Shown: in pieces, positions 23,941 through 32,486 of the stretch
Layout: each line of letters starts with the position of its first letter
How positions within the stretch are numbered: position 1 is the first letter of the stretch
Source of the DNA: Allokutzneria oryzae
GTDB lineage: Bacteria; Actinomycetota; Actinomycetes; Mycobacteriales; Pseudonocardiaceae
Assembly (NCBI RefSeq): GCF_042429765.1
Contig: NZ_JBHLZU010000033.1
Coordinates: 62,001 to 126,000, forward strand
DNA: 64,000 nt
Direction: 5' to 3'
Translations under genes and position numbers: made by a program
Notes under the pieces: model-generated
What the model was told of the DNA's origin: nothing
Databases searched by the model: none
Seen by the model: the letters and a program-made list of their open reading frames with translations, nothing else

Positions 23941-24743
23941 CCGAGCGCCTCCCGCGACCAGTCGCTGAAGTAGCTGCCAGCGTGAACGGTGTAGTCCACG
24001 GTGACCACCGGCAGGTGCGTCACGGAGGAGCGTGCTGACACGCGGTGCACGAACTCCCAGTCCTCTCTCGGATGGACCCAGCGGGGACGGGCCCACGGGT
24101 CGAAGCGCAGCCAGGGCACTCGCCTGGCGACGACGGCGTTGACGTCGACCCACGCCGTGTCGGCGTGCTCCCTGCGGTCGAAGTCCCGCCCCAGTACGTC
24201 CACTGTGGACCCGTCGGGCCGTCTGCGGTGCAGGTCGGTGTAGACCAGCCCGGCGGACTCCAGCGCGGGCAACGCGGTTTCCAGGTGGTCCGGCCGCCAG
24301 GTGTTGTCGTCGTCGAGGAACGCGACGAACGGCGAACGGCTCAGCCGGAGCGCGACGTTGCGCGCCAGCCCCGGGCTTCCGTGGTTGCGCGAGAGCCGGA
24401 GCACGGTCAGCCGCGGGTCCTTCGGCAGCCCGTCGACCTGGCCGCCTCCGTCGTCCACCACGATCACGGCGATGTCGGTGACGGTCTGCGCCAAGGCGCT
24501 GCGCACGGCCTCACGAAGACCGTCCGCACGTTTGTAGGTCGGCACGACCACGGTCACCAGCGCGTCGGTCGGCGTGTGCAGCCGCGCCAGCCGGGCGACC
24601 TCGCGCTGCTCGGCCCGGAACGCGCCCGCGCGCTCCTTGGAGAACTTCACCGCCCACCAGCGCTCGCCGACCACATACCTGCCGACCGCTCGCCGCAGCA
24701 GCTTCTTCGCCGCAGGCGGCAACAACCCGTAGTCCCGGCTCAT
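23937..24743 (-). CDS. Glycosyltransferase family 2 (GT-A)
   Basis: A 268-residue family 2 glycosyltransferase. VTVVVPTYKRADGLREAVRSAL opens the nucleotide-binding fold, VIVVDDGGGQ follows, and the DXD-type metal motif is in FVAFLDDDNTWRPDHL. The C-terminal region has PREDWEFVHRVS, matching the ED catalytic-base motif. It overlaps the genes on both sides by four bases (ATGA upstream, GTGA downstream), so it is in one transcript with the flippase and polymerase. Acts in the cytoplasm on lipid-linked sugars. A TCCACTGTGGA copy is at 24199-24209. Confidence 0.86.
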   Translation of the reverse strand: MSRDYGLLPPAAKKLLRRAVGRYVVGERWWAVKFSKERAGAFRAEQREVARLARLHTPTDALVTVVVPTYKRADGLREAVRSALAQTVTDIAVIVVDDGGGQVDGLPKDPRLTVLRLSRNHGSPGLARNVALRLSRSPFVAFLDDDNTWRPDHLETALPALESAGLVYTDLHRRRPDGSTVDVLGRDFDRREHADTAWVDVNAVVARRVPWLRFDPWARPRWVHPREDWEFVHRVSARSSVTHLPVVTVDYTVHAGSYFSDWSREALG

Positions 24744-25672
24744 CGCCGCTCCCCATCGAAGTCTGACGGCGCGGCGGGATTGGTGGGCCGCCCCGCCAGC
24801 AGCGCCTGCCGACCGGACAGCAACGCCCGCAGCGCGGCGAGGTGCGTCCCGCGCCGCAGTGGCAGTCGGGCAACCTGCGCCGCAACCAGTGCGCCCCACA
24901 CGATTCGCGCGCCAACGGCGCCGTTCCACCGTGCCGCGTGCACCACGCGGTTGGTGACGAGCTGCGCCCACAACGCCGGGGCCGAAGCCACTTCGCCGCC
25001 CCTGTGAACGGCGCGAGCCCCCTTGACCTGCCGGATCGACCAGCCGGCGTCCTTGACGCGGAGGCAGTAGTCGACCTCCTCGGAGTACAGGAAGAGCTCA
25101 GCGCGCCAGGGCCCGACGCGCGGCCACACCCGCGGCGAGACGAGCAGTGTCGCTCCGTTCGCCCAGTCCGGCTGCTCGTGGCTGCCGACCGGGATCTCCT
25201 CGCTCAGCAACGGGAAAGCCACCGCGCGACGGCCCAGCACCGAGTCGCCGAGCACCCGCAGCGGCGTGGGCCGACGCCGCAGTGTCGGCTCCGGCTCACC
25301 GCTCGGGCGGGTCACCTCGGGTACGGCGACGCCGACGCGGGGATCCTCGAACGCGTCCAGCAGGCGGGCGACCGACCCGGGTTCCAGCCGGACGTCGGCG
25401 TTGAGCACGAACAGCGCTTCGCCGTCCTTCGCGCGCGCCATGCACGCGTTCACCCCGGCCGCGTAGCCGAGGTTGCCGCCGGTCTCCACCACCTCCGCCG
25501 TTGGCAGCAGTTTCCTCGCCACAGCGGCACTTCCGTCGGAGGAGGCGTTGTCCGCGACGACGACACGCCACGACGACACGCCCGCCAAGGCGGCGGGCAG
25601 GCCGTCTATCAGCCCGGGAAGATCGTGCGCGGAGTTGTAGGTGACCACGGCGATCACGACTGGTGGTCTCAT
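24740..25672 (-). CDS. Glycosyltransferase family 2, rhamnosyltransferase-like
   Basis: A 310-residue family 2 enzyme: VVIAVVTYNSAHDLPGLIDGLPAAL, VVVADNASSDGSAAVARK, TGGNLGYAAGVNACM, LFVLNADVRLEPG (the D-x-D equivalent NAD), then FLYSEEVDYCLRVKDAGW. This set is typical of the WbbL/rhamnosyltransferase-like branch. ATGA overlaps link it to the genes on each side. It likely adds one residue of the repeat unit; donor sugar is unproven, though an RmlC-like gene is present in the locus. Confidence 0.86.
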   Translation of the reverse strand: MRPPVVIAVVTYNSAHDLPGLIDGLPAALAGVSSWRVVVADNASSDGSAAVARKLLPTAEVVETGGNLGYAAGVNACMARAKDGEALFVLNADVRLEPGSVARLLDAFEDPRVGVAVPEVTRPSGEPEPTLRRRPTPLRVLGDSVLGRRAVAFPLLSEEIPVGSHEQPDWANGATLLVSPRVWPRVGPWRAELFLYSEEVDYCLRVKDAGWSIRQVKGARAVHRGGEVASAPALWAQLVTNRVVHAARWNGAVGARIVWGALVAAQVARLPLRRGTHLAALRALLSGRQALLAGRPTNPAAPSDFDGERR

Positions 25673-27033
25673 GACGAGGTCTCCGCCCGCTCCCAGGACG
25701 CCACCGCGCCCGCGACGCCGATCAACAAGAAGGTCAGGCCCTGGAACTGCGGGAAGGCCAGTGCGTCGAAGGTCGCGAAACACATCGCGGCGACGGCAAG
25801 CGCCGAGCCGACGGCCCACGCCGCGTCCCGCAGCTCCGGGTTGGTTCCCTTGCGGCCCAGGCGAACCCACGCGGCGCGCGCGGAGAACACCGGCACCAGC
25901 AGCAGTGCGACGAGCACGAGCAGGCCGGGCACTCCGGACTCCACCACGGTCAGCAGGTACTGGTTGTCCAGGAACGGTTGCGGGGGCGCCACGTAGGTCC
26001 CGAAGCCCTGTCCGCTGAACGGGCGCTCCGCGAGCCTGGCGCCGACGTACTCGTAGTCCGCCAGCCTGCTCCACACGCTGTAGTCGTTGCTGGACCCGGC
26101 GACGGTCTGGCTCAGCACGGAGAACACCTTGGGCTCGGCCACGCCGGCGAGCGCGCCGAACACCGCGACGACGACCGCGCCCATCAGCCAGCGCACGACT
26201 CCCAGCCGCGGCAACAGGAAGAGCCCGATCATGGCCAGCCCGAGCAGCCCGGTCCGCGAGATGCTGACGACGATGCCCGCGACCAGCACGAGCGCGCAGC
26301 CCCACCACAGCGGGCGATAGCGGGCGAAGCGGGTCAGGTAGAGCCCGAGCGGCAGCGCGGACGCGCACATCGCGGCGAGCTCGATGGGGTGGTTGGCGAA
26401 GCCGATCGCACGCTCAAGCCCGCCGCGTTCGAGGTCGATCGTGCCGAGTCCCTGCACCTCAAGGCCGGGGAACGCGGTCATCGCGCGCAGGTCCACCTTG
26501 ACCGCGAAGTACGCGACGGCGGCGAAGGCGGACGCGGCGACGCCGAGCACGATCGCGCCCAGCACCGCACGCAACGCGCCGAGACCGTTCAGCCCGTCGC
26601 ACGCCAGCAGCGCTACTCCGACGCACAACGCGTGGAGCATCCACCCGCGGTCGGCCCCGCCGAGGATCTCGTCGGGTGCGCCGATCCCCAACGCCAGCGC
26701 GTGGGCGCCCAGCAGCACCACCGTCCCGCCCAACACGGTGGTGCGGACCGGGTTCACCCCGATCCGCATCCCCATCCCGCCCGCGGCCCGTGCGACGAGC
26801 CACCAGATCAGGCAGACCGCGGCGGCCAGCCGGGCGGGCGTCAGCGATCCACCGACCCCTGCGATCACGTTGTTCTGCGGCAACGCCAGCAACAACAACG
26901 CGACCGCGACGAGGAGGTAGTGGGCCGGAACGGTGGCGAAGAACTCCCGCGGCTTCCGGCGTGGCGGCCGCCGCGGTCTTGGCTGTCCGGCGTCGCGGAT
27001 CGCGGCAAGCCGCTCGGCCACCCCGGCGATCAC
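25669..27033 (-). CDS. O-antigen ligase / Wzy-type polymerase family membrane protein
   Basis: A 454-residue protein with about 11-12 membrane helices and one large hydrophilic loop. The loop has SNDYSVWSRLADYEYVGARLAERPFSGQGFGTYV, with the GxGxGT-type pattern of the O-antigen ligase / Wzy_C family. In a Wzx/Wzy system it would polymerise repeat units at the outer face of the membrane; a ligase role is also possible. GTG 27033 has a GGAGGGG site and starts the tightly overlapped run 27033 to 22480. A basic N-terminal segment (PRRPPRRKPREF) precedes the first helix. Confidence 0.82.
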   Translation of the reverse strand: MIAGVAERLAAIRDAGQPRPRRPPRRKPREFFATVPAHYLLVAVALLLLALPQNNVIAGVGGSLTPARLAAAVCLIWWLVARAAGGMGMRIGVNPVRTTVLGGTVVLLGAHALALGIGAPDEILGGADRGWMLHALCVGVALLACDGLNGLGALRAVLGAIVLGVAASAFAAVAYFAVKVDLRAMTAFPGLEVQGLGTIDLERGGLERAIGFANHPIELAAMCASALPLGLYLTRFARYRPLWWGCALVLVAGIVVSISRTGLLGLAMIGLFLLPRLGVVRWLMGAVVVAVFGALAGVAEPKVFSVLSQTVAGSSNDYSVWSRLADYEYVGARLAERPFSGQGFGTYVAPPQPFLDNQYLLTVVESGVPGLLVLVALLLVPVFSARAAWVRLGRKGTNPELRDAAWAVGSALAVAAMCFATFDALAFPQFQGLTFLLIGVAGAVASWERAETSS

Positions 27034-27091
27034 GACGACCCCTCCGCCCGCCGGCGGCGTCTCGATCGGTTACCGGCGGAGCCCGCCGAGG

Positions 27092-27991
27092 TCACCGAGT
27101 GGCCTTGTCGTCGACCCGGTCGTCCAACCGCTCCGGCTGGTAGCGAATGCCCAGGACGTCGGTGGGCCGGTCGATCGCGGGAGCGTTGCCCACCTCGGCG
27201 AGGGCGAGCGGTCCGGTGTTGGAGCCCGACCGCGACGCCTGCTTCACCTTCTCCACCGCGACCCGCGCCGCCTGCGCCAGCTCCGCCGCCTGTTGCAGCG
27301 AGGGCTCGGGGTCGACCGGTTCGGGCTCCGGTTCCGGCGCGGGCTCGGAGCCGGAACGCTTGCGGGCCAAGGCGAACGGGGCATCGGTCCTGCGCTGCTG
27401 GGCCCGGTCGACCAGCACGACGATGCCGAGCAGCAGCACCAGGCCGACACCACCGGTGATGGCCAACGCGCGCAGCTGCCCCGAGCGGGTCGTGCTGATC
27501 GTGTCCGACGGGATGATGTCGGTGAGCGTGAGCTGCTGGTCCTGCGGCACCCGCATCTCGTCCTGCCTGCGCTTGAGCTCGCCGCGGATCTCCCGCATCG
27601 CGATCTCCGCCGTGGTGCGCGCGGAGTCCGCCGTCGCCCCGGTGGCGATGACCGTGATGAACGGGCTGTCCGCTGCGACGGTTCCCCCGCCCTCATTGGA
27701 GATCTCCAGCTCCGCGGTGGCGCCCTGCTCGACCATGCGCTGCCGCGCGAGCGGGGTGTTCACCACCTTCAGCAGCAGGATCGCCGCCTGCCCCTGCGCG
27801 GGGTCGACGGCGGCGAACGGGTTGCGGTCGGTACCGCCGTGCGCGCGCAGCACGAGCATGCTGGCGTTGGACCGGTACTGCTGCGGGACCAGGAACGCCA
27901 CGCTCGTCAGCAGGGCGACCAGCCCCACCAGCAGCACGGCGGCCAAGGCCCACCGCTTGCGCAGCGTGCGCAGCAAGTCCAGAGCGTCCAC
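27092..27991 (-). CDS. Polysaccharide chain-length determinant (Wzz-like) protein
   Basis: A 299-residue protein with two membrane helices (about residues 15-36 and 175-195) flanking an extracytoplasmic domain, the layout of Wzz-type polysaccharide co-polymerases. It starts MDALDLLRTLRKRWALAAVLLVGLVALL. The cytoplasmic tail is long, rich in Glu-Pro (EPAPEPEPEPVDPEPS) and Arg, and lacks the Walker motifs of a BY-kinase, so any tyrosine kinase must be encoded elsewhere. GTG 27991 has a GGAGAG site. It sits just upstream of the Wzy-like gene. Confidence 0.82.
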   Translation of the reverse strand: MDALDLLRTLRKRWALAAVLLVGLVALLTSVAFLVPQQYRSNASMLVLRAHGGTDRNPFAAVDPAQGQAAILLLKVVNTPLARQRMVEQGATAELEISNEGGGTVAADSPFITVIATGATADSARTTAEIAMREIRGELKRRQDEMRVPQDQQLTLTDIIPSDTISTTRSGQLRALAITGGVGLVLLLGIVVLVDRAQQRRTDAPFALARKRSGSEPAPEPEPEPVDPEPSLQQAAELAQAARVAVEKVKQASRSGSNTGPLALAEVGNAPAIDRPTDVLGIRYQPERLDDRVDDKATR

Positions 27992-28022
27992 GTTGTTCTC
28001 TCCGATTGCTTTCGAGACTTCG

Positions 28023-28967
28023 TCAGAGGCGCGGTTTTCCCGCGACCGCGATGCGGGCTCCGTCGACCGCCGCCTTCACCACGTTGCGCGCCATCGGCAC
28101 CGCGTTCGCGCGGAACCACGGGTACAACGCGAGCATGGCACGTCCGCGGTCGGTGGCGGACAGCGGAGACCGTTTGACGGCCCGGACGTACCAGCCCGCC
28201 TCCTCCACATTGGGTAGAACGATCTTGCGACCATCGGTGCGCTGGGTGCGGTACCACTCGCGCTGCGAGGTGCACTGCGTGAGCCTGCGCTCGTGCAGAC
28301 GGTGCAGCAGAAGTCTTTCCCGCACTTCGACGAAAGGTCCGTGCAGCGCCAGCTCGGCCACCAGGATGCGGTCGTTGTTCTTCACCGGCGGCAGCAGCTG
28401 CGTCTTGCGCAGCACCTCGCGGCGGAACAGGCCGTAGCAGTGGTAGTTCTCGTGCTCCTTGGCGATCAGGTCGCGCAGCCGGAGGACCGGGTCGATGTGG
28501 TCGGTGTTGCAGACGTCGTCCCAGCCGCCGATCACCTTGCCACTGCTGTCGATCTGGGTGGCGGAGGTGAACGACAGCACCGCGTCGTAGCGGTATCTCA
28601 GCGCCTCGTAGAGCTTGTGGAGCCGGTCCGGCGCGTAGGCGTCGTCGGAGGCGGCCCAGGTGAAGTACGGGCTGTTGACCTCGTTGACGAGCATGTTGTG
28701 GTTCGCGGTCACGCCGACGTTGCGGGGACGGCGGTGGTAGACCACTCTCTTGTCGCGGCGGGCGAGCTCGCGGCACAGCTCCTCGGTGCCGTCGGTGGAG
28801 CAGTTGTCGGCGATGTGCAGCTCGAAGTCGACGCCGGTCTGGGCGAGCAGCGACTTCAGCGACGAGGCGAGGTACGGCTCGCCGTTGTACACCGGCAGGC
28901 CGACGGCGACGGGCACGGGGGCACGCCCGGTCAGCGGCGGTGCCTGTCGGGGTATCTGGTGGTCCAT
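28023..28967 (-). CDS. Glycosyltransferase family 2
   Basis: A 314-residue family 2 enzyme. VGLPVYNGEPYLASSLKSLLAQ and LHIADNCSTDGTEELCREL form the donor site; the metal motif is at YFTWAASDDAYAPDRLHKL. The rest is typical of the short-chain glycosyltransferases of capsule and exopolysaccharide loci. It is 15 bases downstream of the methyltransferase-like gene at 28983-30110 and 31 bases upstream of the Wzz-like gene, so it probably belongs to the same transcript. The ATG at 28967 follows a CAGGA site. Sugar unknown. Confidence 0.85.
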   Translation of the reverse strand: MDHQIPRQAPPLTGRAPVPVAVGLPVYNGEPYLASSLKSLLAQTGVDFELHIADNCSTDGTEELCRELARRDKRVVYHRRPRNVGVTANHNMLVNEVNSPYFTWAASDDAYAPDRLHKLYEALRYRYDAVLSFTSATQIDSSGKVIGGWDDVCNTDHIDPVLRLRDLIAKEHENYHCYGLFRREVLRKTQLLPPVKNNDRILVAELALHGPFVEVRERLLLHRLHERRLTQCTSQREWYRTQRTDGRKIVLPNVEEAGWYVRAVKRSPLSATDRGRAMLALYPWFRANAVPMARNVVKAAVDGARIAVAGKPRL

Positions 28968-28982
28968 GGCACGTCCTGGGGG

Positions 28983-30110
28983 TTAGGCGGCGGAAAGCGG
29001 GGCGAGTGGGTCTGGCCGTGGCTCGGCGATCACCCAACGGCCACCGTTGGCTTCGATCTGGGGCAGCGCCGTCCTGGCCTCGGTGGCCAGGTCGGGCAGG
29101 AAGAGCAGGACGACGTCGGGTTCGGCGGCGACCAGCTCCGCTGGGGAGATGACGGGGACACCGCTGCCGGGCATCCGCCGGTTGTGCTTGGCGGGCGCGG
29201 CGTCGGCGATGGCCGGTAACAACACGCTGTCGATGCCTGCGCGGCACAGCAGCGCCACCGCGCGCGACGCGGCGCCGTAGCCGAGCACGCGGCGCCCGGC
29301 CTGCCGTTGCTCGGTCAGGTACCGGCGCAGCGCGTCGGCGGTCGCGGCGGCCTCGTCCTGGAGGGCGCGCAGGCGGGTCGGCTCGGTGATCCGCATCGCC
29401 TCCTCCTCGGCGAGCAGCGCGCGGACGATGCCGTCCGGCTCGGCCACCCCGGTGCGGGAGGCGGCGAGCAGCACTGTGCCGCCGTAAAGGTCGAAGGTCC
29501 ACGCCGTGCGGGCGGCGAGTCCCGCCTTGGCGAGCATCGCGGTCAGCGCCGTCGTGGAGTAGTAGGCGTAGTGCCCGTGGCGCAACGCGTTCCACTGTCC
29601 ACATCGGATGATCGTGGCCAGCGAGTGGTACTGGAGGAGCAGGACGCCCTCGGGGCTGAGCCGGGCCGCGCGTTCGGCGAGCGCGGCGGCCTGGTCGGGG
29701 CAGTGCATCATGCCGAAGCAGTCCAGGATCACGTCGGCCTCGCCGCCCTCCACCGGCCGCAGCCCGCGTTCGCGCAGCATGGCCAGCCAGCTCCCGCCGT
29801 GCGGGCTGCCGTACTCGGCCACGCGCGCGCCCTCGGGCAGCAGCCCGGCCCTGGAGACCCGGTGCACGGCGTCGCGGGCCTGCGCGACGAGCGCGGCGGG
29901 CTCGGCGCCTCTGGGCTCCTCCGGCACGGTGGGGTCGGTCAGCAGCTGCGCCAGCCCGCACCCCGCGCACAGCCACATCTGCAACGGGTGCCTGGCGTCG
30001 GGGCCGGGCTCGACCAACCGGGGGAAGTGGTCCGACGCGGGCTGGCGCCCCAGGTCGAGCACGATCTGACCGTCCCGCCCGCGGCAGGCACGGCACACCG
30101 GTTCGCTCAT
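28983..30110 (-). CDS. C-methyltransferase-type protein with zinc site and altered SAM motif
   Basis: A 375-residue protein with the three-part layout of sugar C-methyltransferases: N-terminal zinc site (CRAC, then CAGC about 45 residues later), a central methyltransferase-like domain, and the C-terminal domain with VLGYGAASRAVALL and PAKHNRRMPGSGVPV. The expected SAM motif I (like VASNDGYL in the paralogue at 33305-34603) reads AEYGSPHGGSW and lacks the usual acidic residue, so catalysis is uncertain. Start ATG 30110 has a GAGGGAG site. Divergent from the RmlC-like gene. It could act on a 4-keto-6-deoxy sugar, or be a non-catalytic partner. Confidence 0.75.
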   Translation of the reverse strand: MSEPVCRACRGRDGQIVLDLGRQPASDHFPRLVEPGPDARHPLQMWLCAGCGLAQLLTDPTVPEEPRGAEPAALVAQARDAVHRVSRAGLLPEGARVAEYGSPHGGSWLAMLRERGLRPVEGGEADVILDCFGMMHCPDQAAALAERAARLSPEGVLLLQYHSLATIIRCGQWNALRHGHYAYYSTTALTAMLAKAGLAARTAWTFDLYGGTVLLAASRTGVAEPDGIVRALLAEEEAMRITEPTRLRALQDEAAATADALRRYLTEQRQAGRRVLGYGAASRAVALLCRAGIDSVLLPAIADAAPAKHNRRMPGSGVPVISPAELVAAEPDVVLLFLPDLATEARTALPQIEANGGRWVIAEPRPDPLAPLSAA

Positions 30111-30223
30111 CAGCACTCCCTCGCCCACGCGCACATCGGCCCCATCGCCCTCTTCCCCGGTTTCGCTACATCCACACCGGACCGGGTGAATGCCAAGGCC
30201 GAAACGGGGGGAAAGATGGGCGA

Positions 30224-30766
30224 GTGCTGGTTGAGACGACGACGCTCGACGGAGTCCTGGTGTTCACGCCGACTCCGCACCACGACGACCGCGGACTGTT
30301 CACGCGCACCTTCGACACCGAGATCGCGCGGGCGCACGGACTGGACCCGGACGCCTTCACCCAGGACTCGCAGTCGCGGTCCCGGCAGGGCGTGCTGCGC
30401 GGCATGCACGGCCGCAGCGGGCGTGGCGAGGCCAAGCTCGTCCGCTGCGCGCGCGGAGCCGTGCACGACGTGCTCGTGGACGCGCGTCCGGACTCGCCGA
30501 CCTTCGGCCGCCACGAGGCGTTCCTGCTCGACGACGAGTCCTTCCGGCACCTCTACGTGCCGCCGGGCCTGCTGCACGGGTTCCAGGCGCTCAGCGACTG
30601 GGCCGATGTCTGCTACCGCATCGACCGGCCGCACGATCCCGCCGAGGACGTCGCGGTGCGCTACGACGACCCGGACCTGGCGATCGCGTGGCCTGCCGAG
30701 GTGAGCCTGGTCAGCGCCAGGGACGCCGCCGCGGGTTCCTGGGCGGCGCTGCTGGCGGCTTCCTGA
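30224..30766 (+). CDS. dTDP-4-dehydrorhamnose 3,5-epimerase family protein (RmlC-like)
   Basis: A 180-residue cupin of the RmlC family. Landmarks: GVLRGMH with catalytic-type His62, VHDVLVDARPDSPTFGRH with the conserved aspartate, and YVPPGLLHGFQAL with His118. The tyrosine normally found in the YKxTDYY stretch is not there; the region reads CYRIDRPHDP. A 3- or 5-only epimerase or an isomerase is therefore possible. GTG 30224 has a GGGGGG-type site. It is the only sugar-pathway gene of the core locus on the plus strand, divergent from the methyltransferase-like gene and convergent with the SDR epimerase 17 bases away. Confidence 0.8.
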   Translation: MLVETTTLDGVLVFTPTPHHDDRGLFTRTFDTEIARAHGLDPDAFTQDSQSRSRQGVLRGMHGRSGRGEAKLVRCARGAVHDVLVDARPDSPTFGRHEAFLLDDESFRHLYVPPGLLHGFQALSDWADVCYRIDRPHDPAEDVAVRYDDPDLAIAWPAEVSLVSARDAAAGSWAALLAAS

Positions 30767-30783
30767 CTCGGGGAGGACGGTGT

Positions 30784-31818
30784 TCACGGGACCGGAGCAC
30801 CCACCGGCCGCATGTCCTGCGCGAGGCTGCCACCGGCCTGCCGGTCGGCAAGCCGCGCGAGGCGGGTGAACCGCTTGGTGAACGCGTGCTCGGTCAACCC
30901 GTGCTCGGTGTAAGCGGTGTGGAGCTCCGCGGCGCCCGCCGCGACAGTCCACTGTGGAGAGTAGGCGGGCAGGTGCTCCCCGATGCGGGAGAAGTCCACC
31001 CGGTAGGAGCGCGGGTCCGCGCCCGCCTCCCCGGTGATCACCAGCTTCGAGCCGGGCACCGCGTCGACCACCGCGGCGGCGATCTGCGCCACCGTCAGGT
31101 TGTTCTCCGCCATGCCCACGTTGAAGGCGCGGCAGTGCACGGCCTCGCGCGGCGCGACCAGTGCGGCCAGGAACGCGTCCGCGATGTCCTTGGCGTGCAC
31201 CAGCGGACGCCACGGCGTGCCGTCGGAGAGCACCCGGACCTCACCGCTGAGCACGGCGTGACCGACCAGGTTGTTCAGCACGATGTCCGCGCGCAGCCGC
31301 GGCGAGAAGCCGAAGGCCGTCGCGTTGCGCAGGAAGACCGGGCTGAAGCTGTCGTCGGCGAGCGGGACGAGGTCGTCCTCCACCCGCACCTTGCTCTCCG
31401 CGTACGGCGTCACCGGACGCAGCGGAGCGTCCTCGCCGACCAGCTCCTCTCCCGCCGCTCCGTAGACCGAACACGTTGAGGCGTAAAGGAAACGGCGCAC
31501 ACCGGCGGCGCGTGACAGCCGGGCGAGGCGGGTCGAGGCGAAGTGGTTGATGTCGTAGGTCAGCGACGGCGCGAGGGATCCGAGCGGGTCGTTGGACAGC
31601 GCGGCGAGGTGGATGACGGCGTCGAAACCGGTGAGCTGCTCAACGCTCACGTCCCGCAGGTCCACCGCGATGGTCGGCGGGTCGGCGGGCGCCGGTCCGA
31701 GCACGCAGTCGGCGAACAGCCCCGAGTCCAGCCCGACGACGTCGTGCCCGGCCTCGGCCAGGCGGACCGCCATCACGCTGCCCAGGTAACCCTGGTGTCC
31801 GGTCAGCAGGACACGCAT
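30784..31818 (-). CDS. NAD-dependent epimerase/dehydratase (extended SDR)
   Basis: A 344-residue extended short-chain dehydrogenase acting on a nucleotide sugar. The NAD-binding TGHQGYLG is at the N terminus, with VIHLAALSNDP, the STCSVYG active-site strand, and YAESK giving the catalytic Tyr and Lys. The second half (GTPWRPLVHAKDIADAF, FNVGMAENNLT) is typical of NDP-hexose epimerases and 4-ketoreductases. Its ATG directly follows the stop of the PIG-L gene on the same strand's upstream side in reverse order, i.e. this gene begins at 31818 and the PIG-L stop is at 31819. Probably a sugar epimerisation or 4-keto reduction step. Confidence 0.84.
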   Translation of the reverse strand: MRVLLTGHQGYLGSVMAVRLAEAGHDVVGLDSGLFADCVLGPAPADPPTIAVDLRDVSVEQLTGFDAVIHLAALSNDPLGSLAPSLTYDINHFASTRLARLSRAAGVRRFLYASTCSVYGAAGEELVGEDAPLRPVTPYAESKVRVEDDLVPLADDSFSPVFLRNATAFGFSPRLRADIVLNNLVGHAVLSGEVRVLSDGTPWRPLVHAKDIADAFLAALVAPREAVHCRAFNVGMAENNLTVAQIAAAVVDAVPGSKLVITGEAGADPRSYRVDFSRIGEHLPAYSPQWTVAAGAAELHTAYTEHGLTEHAFTKRFTRLARLADRQAGGSLAQDMRPVGAPVP

Positions 31819-32484
31819 CTAACCCATCCCTCCAGCTGTGGTGCTCACCCCGAGCACCACCTTGTCCACGAAGAAGGCCTCGGCGTAGCGGGAGCGGCAC
31901 TGCACCCCGCGCATCCGGGCAAGGCCGAGAAAGGTCTCGGCGTCGAACCAGTCCCGCGCGCGCTGCGACGGGTAGCAGGCGTCCAGCAGCTCGACCTTGC
32001 GCAGCGCCGTGCCCGCTGCCAGCGGCACGAACGCGACCGGCTGCGCCATGTCGCTGTCCCACTTGACGATCTCGTAGCCGAGCACGAGCTGGTCGCGGAA
32101 GGCGCTGGGCACCAGCCGCGCGAGCGCGCGGTGGTCCTGGTGCGCGTCGTGCTTGGCGGGACCGATCACCACATCCGGGGAAACCTTGCGGCTCAACGAC
32201 TCCAGGGCTTCCTTCGCCCGGTCCCAGTGCGCGGGGATCCGCCCGTCTGGCAGGTCGAGCACCTCGACGTCGAGCTCGGCGCCGGGGCAGAACGCGGCCA
32301 GTGCTGCGCGTTCCTCCTCCTCGCGCTTGGTGCCACCGCCGCTGAGCACCAGCGCCGTGACCTTCAGGCCCGGCGAGGCGGCGCAGGCGGCCAGCAGCGT
32401 GCCACCAGCACCGATGGCGATGTCGTCGCAGTGCGCGCCGAGCGCGACCACGCTGCCGAGTTGGTCCGGCACGAGGGAGAGCAC
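31819..32484 (-). CDS. PIG-L family deacetylase
   Basis: A 221-residue zinc hydrolase of the PIG-L/LmbE family, which removes N-acetyl groups from sugars. The first zinc motif is GAHCDDIAIGAGG (His-x-Asp-Asp, with Cys in place of Pro) and the second HQDHRAL. SGGGTKREEEERAA is a typical lid segment. GTG 32484 starts two bases after the stop of the nucleotidyltransferase gene. In this locus it could de-N-acetylate an amino sugar before transfer or methylation. No signal peptide, so cytoplasmic. Confidence 0.85.
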   Translation of the reverse strand: MLSLVPDQLGSVVALGAHCDDIAIGAGGTLLAACAASPGLKVTALVLSGGGTKREEEERAALAAFCPGAELDVEVLDLPDGRIPAHWDRAKEALESLSRKVSPDVVIGPAKHDAHQDHRALARLVPSAFRDQLVLGYEIVKWDSDMAQPVAFVPLAAGTALRKVELLDACYPSQRARDWFDAETFLGLARMRGVQCRSRYAEAFFVDKVVLGVSTTAGGMG

Positions 32485-32486
32485 GG

